Assembly (NCBI GenBank): GCA_964035545.1
Contig: OZ037771.1
Location: 12,032,980 to 12,096,979 of the forward strand
Direction: 5' to 3'
DNA from: Bugula neritina
Lineage: Eukaryota; Bryozoa; Gymnolaemata; Cheilostomatida; Bugulidae
Length of the DNA: 64,000 nt
Shown here in pieces: positions 26,934 through 38,295 of the stretch. Under the pieces are notes generated by a model that saw only the letters and a program-made list of their open reading frames with translations, made no database searches and was not told where the DNA came from. Each line of letters starts with the position of its first letter. Position 1 is the stretch's first letter. The position numbers and the translations under genes were made by a program.

Positions 26934-29900
26934 AGAGGGGGGAGAGGGTAGAGAAGAGAGAGAGGAGGGAGAGAGGGTAGGGTAGCGAAGAGTCACGTAG
27001 GGTATGTAAGAACTGAAAAGTTGAGGTCCAGGGTGCCAGGATCTAATGTCTAGGGAAGGCTTCTATGAGTCACATATTCAAAATGAAAATTGATAAAATA
27101 AATTAGTTTGACAGCCAGTGCCTGGTCATCAGATTAGCTGCTGATGCTGAATACAGAATTTAGTCTGCTAAATCTGCACCAAAACCGAACTTTGTACCAG
27201 TACAAGAAGTCACATGGCCTTATTTCTCTGCACACTGTGAACAGTTCATATTAGAGTGGGAGACAACCAACCACTAGCTATTCCTGTGTATTTAGCCTAC
27301 ATCAACTCTGTAACAAAACAAATCTCACAGCTGCTTGTAATTCTAAGCAGAAAGTAAATATAAAGTGTGTTGGTATGTTTCTCATATTGGATATATCTCT
27401 CATTGGTTAACTCTGAAGAGCAGTGCACACCATCTCACATATACCTAGAGGGACTTTCACCCCACTCAATGGGGGTACTGAAGGGGAACTCTTCAACTCC
27501 TACACAAACACAAAGAAGTCCACAGGGCAGTAGACTGTACCTGGTTGATGTATAGAGAGTAGTATTCTGGAAGTAGTTAGTCTAGGATACTCATTTGATA
27601 AATCACAATAATTTGTCAGTCACCAGTCTTTGAAGTATGTGATACCTTAGATTTATAGATACATCAAATACAGACTTAAATTTGACAACTGAACAATCTC
27701 TGAGATTTTGAAACTCTTGTATGCCTACAGGTTTTGGTTTCTTGCAACTTTTTGAAGAGCAAACATAAAGTCCTTCAAAGATTCAATAACTCCAAACTAT
27801 TTCTTTCAGTTCATTTTATTAACGTCAAAGAAGAAAACCCATTGGGACTTGCAAGTAGAATGAAGTATTGCCAAAGAACATAATAAATACAGAGTGCTGC
27901 ACTTATTAGGTTAAAAAGACCAGAATTTCAGAGTGCAGTAACCCAATGCAGAGTTTACACACAGAAACACTGCTAAAGTATGAATACACTGAGCCCGTCT
28001 CTTCCCAATGAGCTGTTACTTCTCAACCCGACCTGCTAAACCGGTTGACAAAAGCAATCCATTTCGAACTGTCTGGACAAACAGTGTTAAATAACTCTCA
28101 CCATAGCTGGTATATACACAGACAGACACACAGGGAGACACACAGACAGACACACAGACAGACAGACACACAGACAGACACACAGACAGACAAAAACCCT
28201 GACACCATATAATATCTGTAGTGAATGTGCCAAGCTGCAACTATGACTGGATGTTCAGTTGCAGCGAAGAAAAAACCTGTCAATAGCCTCTGTTCTAGAA
28301 TATGCTTAAAAATACATTAGAAACACATTTTGTGCTAATTTGATTAACTAGAACACAAACTTTCAAAGTAATGCCCCCTTCTCTCTCTACCTGGGTCCTT
28401 GAGACCTCCTTCCTTGGCTAAAGTTATGATCGATTCTCAGCATGGCCCAATATCCAGCATGGCCCAATATCCAGCACACAATTGTAGCATGAAAAGTTGT
28501 CTGATTGTAAAAAAGGTGATGCATTCCAAACTAGAGTTTAAAAGTTGATACTTAGATTCAAACCTAGACACAAATCATAAAATTGTAAACAAAGTTTACG
28601 AAGTTTCAGAAGCATATGTCATGTGATTTAGTGACAGCAGTTGGGGAAGATGGAGATGAAATTAACAGAGGCTGGTGTGAACTTGCTGTCATGTGACGCA
28701 CATCTATAATTTGAGTTACAAAGGGCATTGTTACAGCAGCAGTTGACACTGCAGTGAGGCAGCAGTAGAAGGAAGGCAGCATCAACAGAAGGAAGGCAGC
28801 ATCAACAGGAGAGATGCATTCGAGAAGCTGTGAAGAAGGTCGTAGGTCATAGGACAGAAGGTGTTTGAAAAAGCTTACAAAGGAGCTAAGCTATAGTGCT
28901 TGGGTGTCATCCCAAATAGACATTTCCCAGTTAGACCCTATTTATTTATATTAGTGCAATCACCACATCACCACCCAAGTACCAGAAGAGGGTTTAAATA
29001 CAGATTTTAACCTTAAAGTCAATTGACAAACCAGTACTTTCAATTAAAGATTTTCAGGGAAAGAGGCTATGAAGTGTGAACAAAAGCTACCCCTTCCCCC
29101 CCTCCGAGGACACTTTACTTAGATCACAGTCTATCAGTATAATCACAGCCTACCTCTTTATCATCCTTTCTATACTCTAATCCAAAATAATCCGACTCTA
29201 GTAACTGCAGGTGCTGAGTAACCTGCGTGTACAACTCTTCACCATATGACTTTTTCTAAAAATAGAATGAAAATAATGAGTCCACATGTTGCATCATTCT
29301 GTTATGTAGTCCTAGAAATAGCAGAGTTAGATAACTAAATAGAACTAAATACAGAACTATAGATTAAACATAAATAGGACTGATAGCAAACTTTCATGAA
29401 AATAAGACTTTCAACAAAAGAAATTTTAAACAAAAAAAACCAAAATGTTTTTGGGTGAAAGGTTTGAGAAATGATGGGACGATATATAAAGTTTACAAGC
29501 TTTTCATTATTCGAATGGAACTTTCATTCAAAGTTTGAAAACAGTTGCATCAAATGAAACCACAGCCATAAGTTCATGAAAACCCACAACCACAAATTAA
29601 TCCATTCTAGGGCCATTCGAATAATGCAAGTCATGGAAACGCAATGTATTAAGCCCAGGTACTAAAATGTTACATAATTATTTCCTCTTCACAAAGAATC
29701 CAAATAGAAGACTTTGAGATAACTCTTTCACCCCTAGCAAACTGTCAAGACAGCTGTGAGAAATCAGTGGAACACATGTTAGTAGCTAACTACTAACAGA
29801 AACTACTAGCAAACAACAAGCATTAACTTTCCCTCTGCATGATTCACAGTGAAAGCTAATTATTTTGAGTCTGACAAATACATGTTCACTCATCTGAATA

Positions 29901-32304
29901 ATTAAATCACAGACTAGTTGTCAGTCATGTAGCCTGCAGGATTCACCGTCTAACTCAATCAGCTGGAGAGAATCCACTTTCACAACTAGTTTAGAAAACC
30001 TTAGCAAGTTACACAATGACTGAGTAACTGTACTGTAACTGTGCTAATACCACAACTGGGGCTATGAAATTGGGAAACAGTCCCACTAAAACAGGGTTGT
30101 CCAACAGGCGGGCCCCAGCCTACATTGATGTGGCCCTTAAAGGCAATACAGATAAAATTATTTTGCACATGTATATGAATTAGAGTGGGAAACCACATTT
30201 TACATGTCTTATTTTTATATAATATGCTAAAAACATGCAGCCTGCAGTAATTATTGGAACTTCATTGTGTAATGATTCAAAAGAATTTGGAATAAAATTA
30301 TTTGAACGTTACAGATGCTGTGGCCCCCAGCCCAAGTTTATATAGCCCCCCAAGAAATATTCCATTTCAGTGGCCCTCGCTCCAAAAAGGTTGAACACTC
30401 CTGCACTAAAACCAAGGGTGGCATATTTGTCTCCCCACGTTGTATAGTAGAGTCTAGAGCCCAGACAGATACAGACTCCTATAATGAGTAGACAGTATCG
30501 CAAGTTGCTAGACTTAGTAGGCCAAATAGAGAAAACATATTCTTGGAAATTACAGACTAGCAGGATAATTACAATCTTCGTAATCTCAACTTAACAAGAA
30601 TAACAAAGTGAAATATTGACTTTTTATGACAGCAGTACACAAAGTGTGTAGAATTAAGTGTTCCAGACTAAATCTAGCTCAAGTAAGAATGAGTGAGTGA
30701 TTTTACAGCATCTGATTAGTAAGACTAGACTTTGTAGCTGTGAAAACATTAAAGGAATCTAAATACCAGCCACAGACAGACTATGCAATAGGCTACATCA
30801 ACCAACCACACATTAGGAAGCTGCCAAAACTGTACACAACTGGAAATGCCTCTGGACTAACTTAGTCATTAGTGTGTTTATGTCACCAACCAACCGGCAG
30901 CAGCTGCCAAACTAAACTCCATCATTTGTTAAGCAAATAGATGATTAAACCCCGTTAGTGGTAAGTTATGTGAAAGGTCGTGACACAACGTGATGGTTAC
31001 TGCTGGTTACCATCACCAATGGAACAGGTCACAGCTATTCTAATAAACTAAAAGTATCTCACACCTGCAAGCACCTGCCAGAAGCTCACAATTATGATAT
31101 GCAAAAAACGTTCTCCAAATTTCCAATTTCAGTATCACTCAGTCTGTCAAGTTGTCATCAATGCTTCGACTGAAGATTTACTTGTAACAAGATTTTCAAG
31201 TAATCTTCTACTTTGCTTGCATGTAGCACCAGATATCCATTGTGAATTTTGTTATGATGTTCATGTTTTTACATACTAAACAGATTCTTGTCATTTTAAA
31301 GATGCTGAAAACATCCTTTGTATTTTTTCATGATGTATATTCTAAGCTACTGTGTCTACAGACTTCGTTTAATTGTATTTCATTTTTGGTCTCTAAGATT
31401 TGCAGGAAATATAAGAAACAATATTTCCTGAAACATCATTTTTTGAGCTGAAAATTCTACACATGACACAGGGAGTTACACTGTACTGGCCAGAGCTACA
31501 GGGAAATGCTCCCTAAGGGGTATAGGATAATAGCTCACTGAGTCATACAGGAGAAAAACCTGTTCAATAGTGATTTGGGAGTTAGTAGGTATACAGATGG
31601 CCAACAAAGTATATAACAGAATAAAGGAAACTTCAAGACAGAATGTAGAACAAAACTGCACTGTTTGTATGAGCCTGTCATGGGGGACCTGCTCAGTGGG
31701 TTTCACATGACTTTGAGCAGAACTCTGTTTTCACACATGACTAACTGATGATGAATATGGAGAAGGTATACTGTTTACTAGCAAAAGTTGATTGGTATGT
31801 GACAGTTCTTTTTGTGGCCGAAGTACACAGTGATATCTACCTGGCATTTATCAAATATCACTGTCAGAGTTGATCTAAGGTGTCAAATGAGTATGTTTTA
31901 TAAGATGTAGGAGTTAGTAACAGTCACTGGTAAGATGGTACTGTACTTTTCCAGTGAGTTGGAACTAGTTCAAATCAATGGTAATTTCTAGATAAAATAG
32001 TGAAATGCCTGCAATATTTACACCTGCAACCAATAGCAATAGTTGTGACTACAACAGGATCTGACAGCCAATTAATCACAATAGGGAATGTTTGACACAA
32101 ACTCTGGAAAAGTACTGGTCCTGTCACAGGAGTAAGTCATTCAATGTGATAGGATGACCTACATTTACTCCTCTAATCTGATAGGATGACCTACATTTAC
32201 TCCTCTAATGTGATAGGATGACCTACATTCACCGTGAACTCCGGAACTTGGTCATCTAGGAGTATGACTTTACAGAGGATGGTCTTTCCCCTTCTGAGAG
32301 TCAT
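11730..32304 (-). CDS. FARP: FARP1/FARP2-type FERM, RhoGEF and pleckstrin domain protein, 21 coding exons
   Basis: Exons in transcript order: 32227-32304, 29154-29255, 26109-26230, 24825-25046, 22131-22228, 21067-21215, 20607-20767, 19640-19717, 19232-19383, 18526-18700, 18195-18293, 17464-18087, 16586-16814, 16039-16332, 15413-15599, 14905-15086, 14475-14719, 14103-14288, 12376-12559, 12019-12170, 11730-11808. Phases agree throughout, giving 1265 residues, against about 1045 in vertebrate FARPs; the excess is in the linker. Order is FERM (about 7-257), FERM-adjacent (258-337), Ser/Thr/Pro/Asp-rich linker (338-763), DH (764-960), PH1 (about 985-1100) and PH2 (about 1135-1250). Family members link membrane receptors to actin and activate Rac/Cdc42-type GTPases. 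The start at 32304 has an in-frame TGA six codons upstream, but an extra upstream coding exon cannot be ruled out. Best family markers are [33 protein letters not shown] and [12 protein letters not shown]1 and FARP2 cannot be separated, as expected for a pre-duplication invertebrate gene. Confidence 0.95.
11860..12028. repeat. Tandem array (about 44-60 bp units) containing the FARP exon 20 donor
   Basis: On the minus strand units start TTTTGACAG|GTTAGTGTCCG, TTTGTGACAG|GTGGTT, TTTGTGGCAG|GTGAGTGTC and then a decayed TTTGTGATG. Each is followed by GTGACATG(C/T)AGGTGCT-type sequence. The first copy is the functional exon end and donor. Confidence 0.8.
14103..14719 (-). other. FARP: PH1 domain exons of FARP (exons 17-18)
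   Basis: Exon 14475-14719 reads [52 protein letters not shown]. Exon 14103-14288 has [16 protein letters not shown], the C-terminal PH helix with its invariant Trp, followed by an acidic, Pro-rich spacer ([15 protein letters not shown]). Confidence 0.93.
15268..15398. repeat. AGTACCAGTACCACAT-type tandem repeat
   Basis: About 130 bp of imperfect units built from AGTACCAGTACCACATAGT with local inversions (GTACTGGTACC). It lies in the FARP intron just downstream of exon 15, ending about 15 bp from its donor. Confidence 0.9.
15975..16046. repeat. Two-copy direct repeat carrying the DH-exon donor
   Basis: AGTATAACCAGTAT...GTGACTCACTTCTATG occurs at 15975-16010 and 16016-16046, the first with a 5-bp insertion. 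On the minus strand both copies contain ACATAGAA|GTGAGT, the end of exon 14 plus its donor. Confidence 0.9.
16586..19383 (-). other. FARP: Long disordered linker of FARP (exons 9-13)
   Basis: Five exons encode about 426 residues rich in Ser, Thr, Pro and Asp, with no globular pattern. The single exon 17464-18087 (624 nt) contributes 208 residues with loose SPDTPAxVxPD repeats. This accounts for most of the extra length over vertebrate FARPs. Exon 10 (18526-18700) is Pro-rich ([21 protein letters not shown]), suggesting SH3- or kinase-dependent regulation, which is inference. Confidence 0.85.
19895..20000 (+). repeat. tRNA-like SINE head fragment
   Basis: TGGTAGCGTAGTGGTTAAGA matches a pol III A box, and GAGATGAAACCCCGC about 60 bp on is a weak B box. 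A related fragment (GATTAAACCCCGTTAGTGG) is near 30950. It looks like a SINE family different from the one at 52050. Confidence 0.4.
20212..20430. repeat. AT-rich minisatellite (ATATAATAGAATATAACAT)
   Basis: About 215 bp of imperfect units of AATATATAATAGAATATGTAAT type in the FARP intron between exons 7 and 8. Long Tyr-Ile frames across it are not genes. Confidence 0.92.
21593..22049. mobile_element. Non-autonomous TIR element, copy 1 (457 bp)
   Basis: Ends are inverted repeats AAGTTGCGTTTATACCT and AGGTATAAACGCAACTT. The whole length matches copy 2 at 49602-50050 with few differences and one short deletion in copy 2. No coding capacity is visible. It lies in the FARP intron between exons 5 and 6. 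Confidence 0.85.
22346..22411. repeat. 16-bp minisatellite, four copies
   Basis: Four perfect tandem copies of GACCAGGTTATTTATA, just upstream of FARP exon 5 on the minus strand. There are no spacers, so it is not CRISPR-like. Confidence 0.95.
22955..23170. repeat. Degenerate TATACTAGCATACACTAA repeats
   Basis: Loose tandem variants of CATACACTAA and ATATACTAGTATA over about 215 bp in the intron between FARP exons 4 and 5. Confidence 0.8.
23685..24665. repeat. 19-bp minisatellite TATACTACAGAGTGTATAG with 306-bp higher-order repeat
   Basis: Nearly 1 kb of tandem TATACTACAGAGTGTATAG with variants (CTAAATAGTG, CTAAAGTG). The variant order from about 24015 to 24320 recurs from 24321 to about 24600, with marker variants exactly 306 bp apart (24015 and 24321; 24231 and 24537). 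It directly adjoins the donor-containing repeat of FARP exon 4. Confidence 0.95.
24670..24854. repeat. 37-bp tandem array, five copies, containing the FARP exon 4 donor
   Basis: Five units of ACCACTTACCCCAACCCCC followed by TGTGGTACTGCTGTATAC. On the minus strand each unit contains TACCACAGGGGGTTGGG|GTAAGTGG, i.e. the coding end of exon 4 and its donor. The copy next to the exon (acttac at 24819-24824) is the one that keeps frame. The outermost copy has lost the donor (TTATCC). Confidence 0.92.
25090..25275 (+). mobile_element. SINE copy, 5'-truncated
   Basis: Starts near a B-box-like GGGTTAAATCCC and continues AAAGGCCATTAGTGATGTTA, AGAGCATTCAGTCATAATT, TCTATCAGGCGTTTCTCAC and ACTTTAAACTTGCGTGA. 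This matches the full copy at 52050-52262. It lies in the intron between FARP exons 3 and 4, antisense to the gene. Confidence 0.8.
25285..25475. repeat. 27-bp minisatellite, about seven copies
   Basis: Unit AATATATGAAGTAATAAATA followed by TACATGT, nearly perfect, in the intron between FARP exons 3 and 4. It starts at the 3' end of the SINE copy. Frames such as EVINIHVIY are repeat artefacts. Confidence 0.95.
26795..26998. repeat. GA-rich low-complexity tract
   Basis: About 200 bp of GAGAGA and GGAGAGAG with G runs, a polypurine strand in the intron between FARP exons 2 and 3. Confidence 0.95.
28108..28197. repeat. CACAGACAGACA microsatellite
   Basis: About 90 bp of CAGA/CACA repeats in the intron between FARP exons 2 and 3. 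The Ser-Val-Cys-Leu frames are artefacts. Confidence 0.95.
30092..30403. mobile_element. hAT-type MITE (312 bp) with 8-bp target duplication
   Basis: Ends CAGGGTTGTCCAAC and GTTGAACACTCCTG form imperfect terminal inverted repeats. The flanks are identical 8-mers CACTAAAA at 30084-30091 and 30404-30411. An 8-bp duplication and CAG...CTG ends are typical of hAT elements. GGCCC-rich subterminal segments are present and no ORF of note. It lies in FARP intron 1. Confidence 0.88.
32147..32230. repeat. 32-bp array, three copies, containing the FARP exon 1 donor
   Basis: TGATAGGATGACCTACATTT and the rest of the 32-bp unit occur at 32147, 32179 and 32211. On the minus strand each holds AAT|GTAGGTCATCC, so the exon 1 donor is present three times. 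Confidence 0.92.
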
Positions 32305-35300
32305 GATGTCACGTGGTACTCAGTCTATCTATGTGTGTGGTCTCTTCAGACAGCAGAATTCATAGCGCTGACCCAGATGCCTCTTATGACCTCATATCCC
32401 ATAGATTATCAGACAGCAATCCATAAAACAATGAAATGCAATCACCTAAAACAATGTAAATACATTTTCAACCAGGCTAGTGTACACAATAGAAAATAGT
32501 GCATTAGCAAACTATGCTACAAGACAAAACATCAATGCTAGTAGTCAACTATTTTAGTTTATTTGTTTAGCATACGGACTTGACTTGGCCATACAGAGTG
32601 GGTTTGTATTGTAACAGTCAGGCATAGAAAGGCTGTATGTAACCAAAGTCATGCTAGTTGTGTGGATTGTAGCCCCTAGCTATGAATGAAGAATGCATTC
32701 AATGATAAATATATTTAGTAGACTTAAGTTGCTTATCAGCTGAGTTAAGTAGGATTAATAAGTCTCTAATCGCCACCAAAGCCTTTGGAGAGGTGTCAAA
32801 TAAAGTAGCTAGTGATAGCAGCTAGTTCAGTTTAGTTGTAAGCAGTCTGTTACTCAATCACTTTCACTGCTTCAACAATATAAAAGTTAGCTAAATATAA
32901 ACAGTACAAATAAGTTGTTTAGCTAAAAGTGGAACTGCTCATGGTTTTCTACTGAACTAAATCATACTCACATGACTCAATTTGAAAAAAATATGATCAA
33001 AACAAAATCAATCACCTATGTATAATACGGTGAAGGTGAAAAATTTATAGCTCTACAATGTCTGTGGGAATTACCTGCCTGCACCAAATATACAAACTCT
33101 GTTTCAAAGTGGAGGCATTTACTTTTATTATAAGCTACAGCTTCTAGAACTTCCTTTCCAGCAGCACAAATCAGCATTAAATTTATATCAATACAAGTCA
33201 TCAATATGTTTTTACAAGGTCAGCTTGATAGAGGTAAGAAAAATATCAGCATGCCTGCTTGAATTTAAAGCTTGTCAATTAGATCAATATGGTCAACTCA
33301 TGCAAAAGCTGTAATTAGTAAATTGAGACAGTAGCTTTTATGTATGCTTACAAAGTGCAAGCTTGGGCAGCAGTTAATCAACTAGGGAAGGGAATTCATA
33401 CGTCAACCTAAAATATTTATCTCTATTTACTGATGTATATTTATCTAATGTAAACAGTGCTGACAATGTTCACGAATAGAAGAAATAGGTTAGCAGAGGA
33501 GGGAATATGCCGAATGCATAAAATCAATAAATCACTAATGCTAAAGTAACAGCTTCTATCATTTGCTATGTATTTTTAGCTCTAAAAACTTATATATTTA
33601 TAACATGAGTTTTATGCAATATTTCCATTTGTATGTAAATTGATTTTTTAGGCAAACTACTCTCAAGTTATATTATGGCGCTGGAAATACATATTTATTG
33701 AAGGTATTATATTATTGTCTACATCTTTTTACTAACCCCTTTAGTGTGAAACTGGAAATTTTACTTGGTGTAATTGTTGTCCCAACAGAAAAACACAAAG
33801 TTTATAATTTAACTATTTTAGCATAAGCCTTTATTTTGGCCAAACTAGTGATATACTAAAATTATCTGAAATTTCACTTTTAGCTACTTGGCCTCTCTCA
33901 GAAATCATCAAGACTAATAAATGTTTGGCTATAATTACACTCTGTCACAATTAGAAAGTCTACACATAACCTGCGAATATTATTATTGATTTAATGCTAC
34001 AATAAATAACAATTTTTCTCTTTAAAAGAAAAGGCTTCATCTACAGCTGGGTAGGTTTTCTTAGTCAGTGTGGGTTTTACAATTCCGAGGCTGACTAAGC
34101 ACATTATCTTGTTTAATAAAATATCAAAAGTTTACATGTGCATTTGATTAGGAGACTCACTAAGTGAATTGCATTTGATTTTGAGTACTAGTAGGGTTCT
34201 CTACTCTTGTTGTTAATGTGACAACAGACTCAGCAGAAATGAGTTGTGTGAAATTTGGCTCCAGTAATTTTGTAACTGAGAATAATTGAGACAATCAATT
34301 GTAATTGTGCATTTCTTACATCTTGTTTCTTTTGCAGCTTTATTTTGCAGTTTTATTTTGCAGTGCTTGAAGAAAATATGCTCCCAGATAAAAATGTGCT
34401 ACTTTTTCAAAAATTTGTTTCGAGAATTGGCTCAAATTTCTGCTTTCTTAAATTATAGTCAAGATAAAAAGATGTTCACTTTGTTGTGAACAAAATGAGT
34501 TACGCTATACTGTTGCAAATATATTCAGCTCTAGTATGCTGCCACCAACAATGTTAAGCGAAAATGTTAGTTTATTAGTACTAATAAAACTGTTAATTTT
34601 ATAATAACTATTAGTGACAGAGACATTACCATATACAACAGTAATAATTGGGCAACAACATACATAGTGTTGAACAGAATAAGAAAAATATCCAAAAACT
34701 ACTATTTTAATGACTGCATTGTGGTATTTTCAACTTATACAAGTTTCAAAAAGTTGTTCAAACTTCAACTTGCCAGCTAACAATGTTTTGTAGTGGCATA
34801 AACAGGCTGAAGTTAAAGTAGTGTTGGTACTAATCAGTAATTGGTACATGATCAAACATTGACTGTATACAGTATGACAATGAGGATCACGGTGGTGAGC
34901 TAGAAGTCAACATATAGATGCAAAGAATGACATTGTTTTTGGCTCATTATGATTCATGATTTTTTATTGTGCTTTACAGAAAATACATTTATATCACCTA
35001 TATAACTTGGTTCCGAATTAACTTTTACCTTGAACTCAAACCAATTATGGTCACTATTATAACTATAGTTGAATACGGATGCTCTTTCACCCCATCTAAA
35101 ACTTCTATTAGTCTAACTCATGCAATTATTACTTCCTAATAATCAGTATGCATATAATTGTACCTAATGCTAATTATAACATTATAAAAATTGTTAAATA
35201 TAAATACCAATTTAGTTTTAGAGCTACTCCAACTTCAAGTCAACAGCAAGCCCAGGGGCAAATGCAACAATATGGTTAACAGTAATTGTAGGACTTTTGT

Positions 35301-38295
35301 ATTGTAGAGATAGCTTTAGGCGCACACTCCGACAAATAATTTCAACTCGATATCATTAATAAGTATAATCATCGTTATATAAAAATTCAGTGTGTATAAT
35401 CAGCATGTATGAGTACTTGCAGTAGAACATTGACTTAACTAATCATACTTATATAATTATATTCAACTTTACAAAAAGCCTGAAAACAAAAGTCAAAAGT
35501 ATTCTTAATGGTTTATCATAAGGTTAGAACCTGGCAGTGACAGTAAGTGTAAATGTATGCAATGCCAATAGTATTATTATCAGTATGAGTATCACTATTA
35601 GAATAACCGTGGTGATGAGCTATTGCTATAAGTATAACTATAAGTACAAGACTAAGTATAAAATAAACAATATTACACTTAGTCTCACAGTATCAATATT
35701 AGTTGCTGTTACTATTAGTATCATAACATCAATATGTTGATTGCTTATTGGTATTAATATTATATTTGGGCACTGCATTCACAGTTATTATTACAATTGT
35801 GAACATTAGGACTACTACAACTATAAGTATAACTACAAGTATTAGCATTGGGTAATAATTTAATATAATTTTGAATAAAACTATTAGGAGACCCACTTCT
35901 TACAGATAGTTATTGTTACTATTCGGGTTACTCGAGTTAATATTATAGTATAAGTTATACTCATACTGAGACTGATACTGAGACCATTTCCATACGCATA
36001 CTGATACTCAGACTGGTACTAGTATTAATTATTAGTATTATACCAATAGTAATACCTATAAGTATAAGTATAAGCTATAACTATAAGCATATGTATAACT
36101 ATAAATAAGTATTCATATGCAAATTTAAAGTGCATTTTGATGTTCAATTTCATATTTGATATTCATGCTATTAGTATAACTATCACTATTAGAGTATTAC
36201 TATTGCCATTGGACTTGGTATCAGTTTTAGCAATGCCAATAGCCATAGGCGTACCAATAGCAATAGGCAATGCGGAATATCATAGGGTATTCGCATACTC
36301 ATACTCATAGTCATAGGCATAACCAAAGGAATTTGAATTGACATCAAAATGAAATTCACTCAAATTGAAATTGGATGATAATCATAATCATAATGATAAT
36401 CATAATGATTATCATTATGGTAAAGTGCTTTGCTGAACCTACCTGCAAACTATTTTTTAAAATAACTACAAGCTATTGAGTCGATAAAAGCAATTTAAAG
36501 TTGGTTTTTGATAGAAAGCTGACAGAGGGCAGCGGTAGTATCAGTATGGCAACTAACCGAAAATAGTTATAAGTATAATCCGCTTCCACCGTTGCTACTA
36601 GAAAATGAGTAAATTGGGCGTCAGTCAGTTTCCACCACCTGCCGTTTGCAAAGCTACAAGATAATTGGCCAGCAAAATTTAATAAGCCCACAATCCAAGT
36701 AAGGCTTGCCAACACTACGAAATATGGTAGGTTTTCGGTATATTAAATAAATCTATTGATCCACTTATTTATCCTGAGGCTACAAAACCATTAAAATTGC
36801 AAAGCGTGGAAAGACAACTCTGAACAGTTTAATCAGCTGAAGTTTCAAACTAAATCGTAGCTTTTGTTATTTCATGCAAGTACACGTTGAGCAATTATTT
36901 GTTTATGTTGATATATTGTCCTTCTTTATTTTAGTACGACATAGCTACTAACTTGTTAATTCGTGTATTAACCATTAGTTTTCAATTTTAATTTGAAATT
37001 CTTGCTTGCTATAAACCTCATAGCCTTACATAACTATATACTATCTGCTTAAAACGGGTATAAAAATTATTATATATGGAACATGTATTAAGGTTTTATA
37101 TTTCAAACATTTTGTAACAACAGTGATTAAGTTCTAATTTCCTATTTTGTTTGAAACTCATTAGGCTTAATATCCTACGCACACAATCGAATATATTTAC
37201 ACATTCTTCAGTTACATTGAAGCGCAAGTTCTCCGGTGCAAGAAGCATGGAATTAAGGAGTTATATTAGTGCACACCAACATTAACACTCTTTGGAAGAA
37301 AATATTGCAACTTCTCAACAAAAGATAATTTTAAAAAGCAAAAACATGTCTCTTGTGAATTAATGATAAATGTTGTATGATAAAAAATAGCATACTATGC
37401 TATATTATTATAGCATTTACATGCGTATATTATATGCATGTACAGATTGTGTTGATCTTAATAAAAATATTATTTACGCTTGAAATATTTAGTAACAATG
37501 TATAATATTCAAAATCAATGTATACATACTAAAATATAGCATTATTACTTGTAAGTAAGATGCATCACATGTGATGCATCTTATATTATCAGCATAAGCA
37601 ATATAGCAAATAACATTGGCATAAATTTCTTTATTGGAGCGTATAACCATGCAGATAAGTAACACAAGTTGGGAGTATATGAGTTACAATACTTAGATGT
37701 AATAATTAGGCAGAGTGGGTGACTGGTAGGCACCAGGTCATGAGTTTTAAGTTATTCCTGTACAAGTTATTTTATCTCTTCAAATGAATTTTTAATTCTA
37801 AAAGGGTAGATTTTGCTAGTGCAAATGATTATCACAAATAATTAATTACAAATATATCAATGATTAATGATTGATTGATTTATTACATATCACAGACATG
37901 AAAACCCGATGTGAAATTCAGTGTAAATACTGGCTATAATAAATAGACATGAACAAAATTGGAAAAAAAATCAGAACTCTGTTGGATCATTCAAAGTATT
38001 TACAAGTTTATACTTTATATAACAAGACACTGTATAACTATAGCTAAGTTCACAATTAACACGCTTTATCAGTAGACTTCCCATATGAAAAGTATAAAAA
38101 ACTATATAAGATTTTAAAATAAGGCAAATGTATAGAATAAATAAATGTATCAATACAACACCACAAGCTCATTAGCTTATATAAAATATATGACTACTGG
38201 CACGAAGTGGATTTTAATAATCAACTGGAATAAATTTCAGTCATTATCAAATTCTACTGTAAACGAAAATCATCTGCAACTGTATGAGTCATACT
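32305..38295. other. Intergenic region between FARP and TBC1D19
   Basis: AT-rich. The right part contains the TBC1D19 3' UTR; the left edge should contain the FARP promoter and leader. Degenerate AGTATAAGTATAACTATAAG-type repeats fill about 35540-36430. I find no convincing exon chain. Confidence 0.6.
35540..36430. repeat. Degenerate (AGTAT/ATACT)-rich repeat tract, copy 1
   Basis: About 0.9 kb of loosely repeated AGTATAACTATAAGTA, CATACTGATACT and TAATCATAATGATAATCAT. A similar tract with the same succession of motifs lies at 47390-48810. Confidence 0.7.

Larger units (their letters stand above)
21067..32304 (-). other. FARP: FERM domain exons of FARP (exons 1-6)
   Basis: F1 lobe: [19 protein letters not shown], then [14 protein letters not shown] and [10 protein letters not shown](K)VKFYTPDP. 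F2 lobe: [12 protein letters not shown], then a variable part in exon 24825-25046, then [11 protein letters not shown] and [12 protein letters not shown]3 lobe: [39 protein letters not shown]. All three lobes are complete. The FERM binds phosphoinositide lipid and receptor tails in this family. The F2 join ([16 protein letters not shown]) is about two residues longer than usual, next to a duplicated splice donor. Confidence 0.92.
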
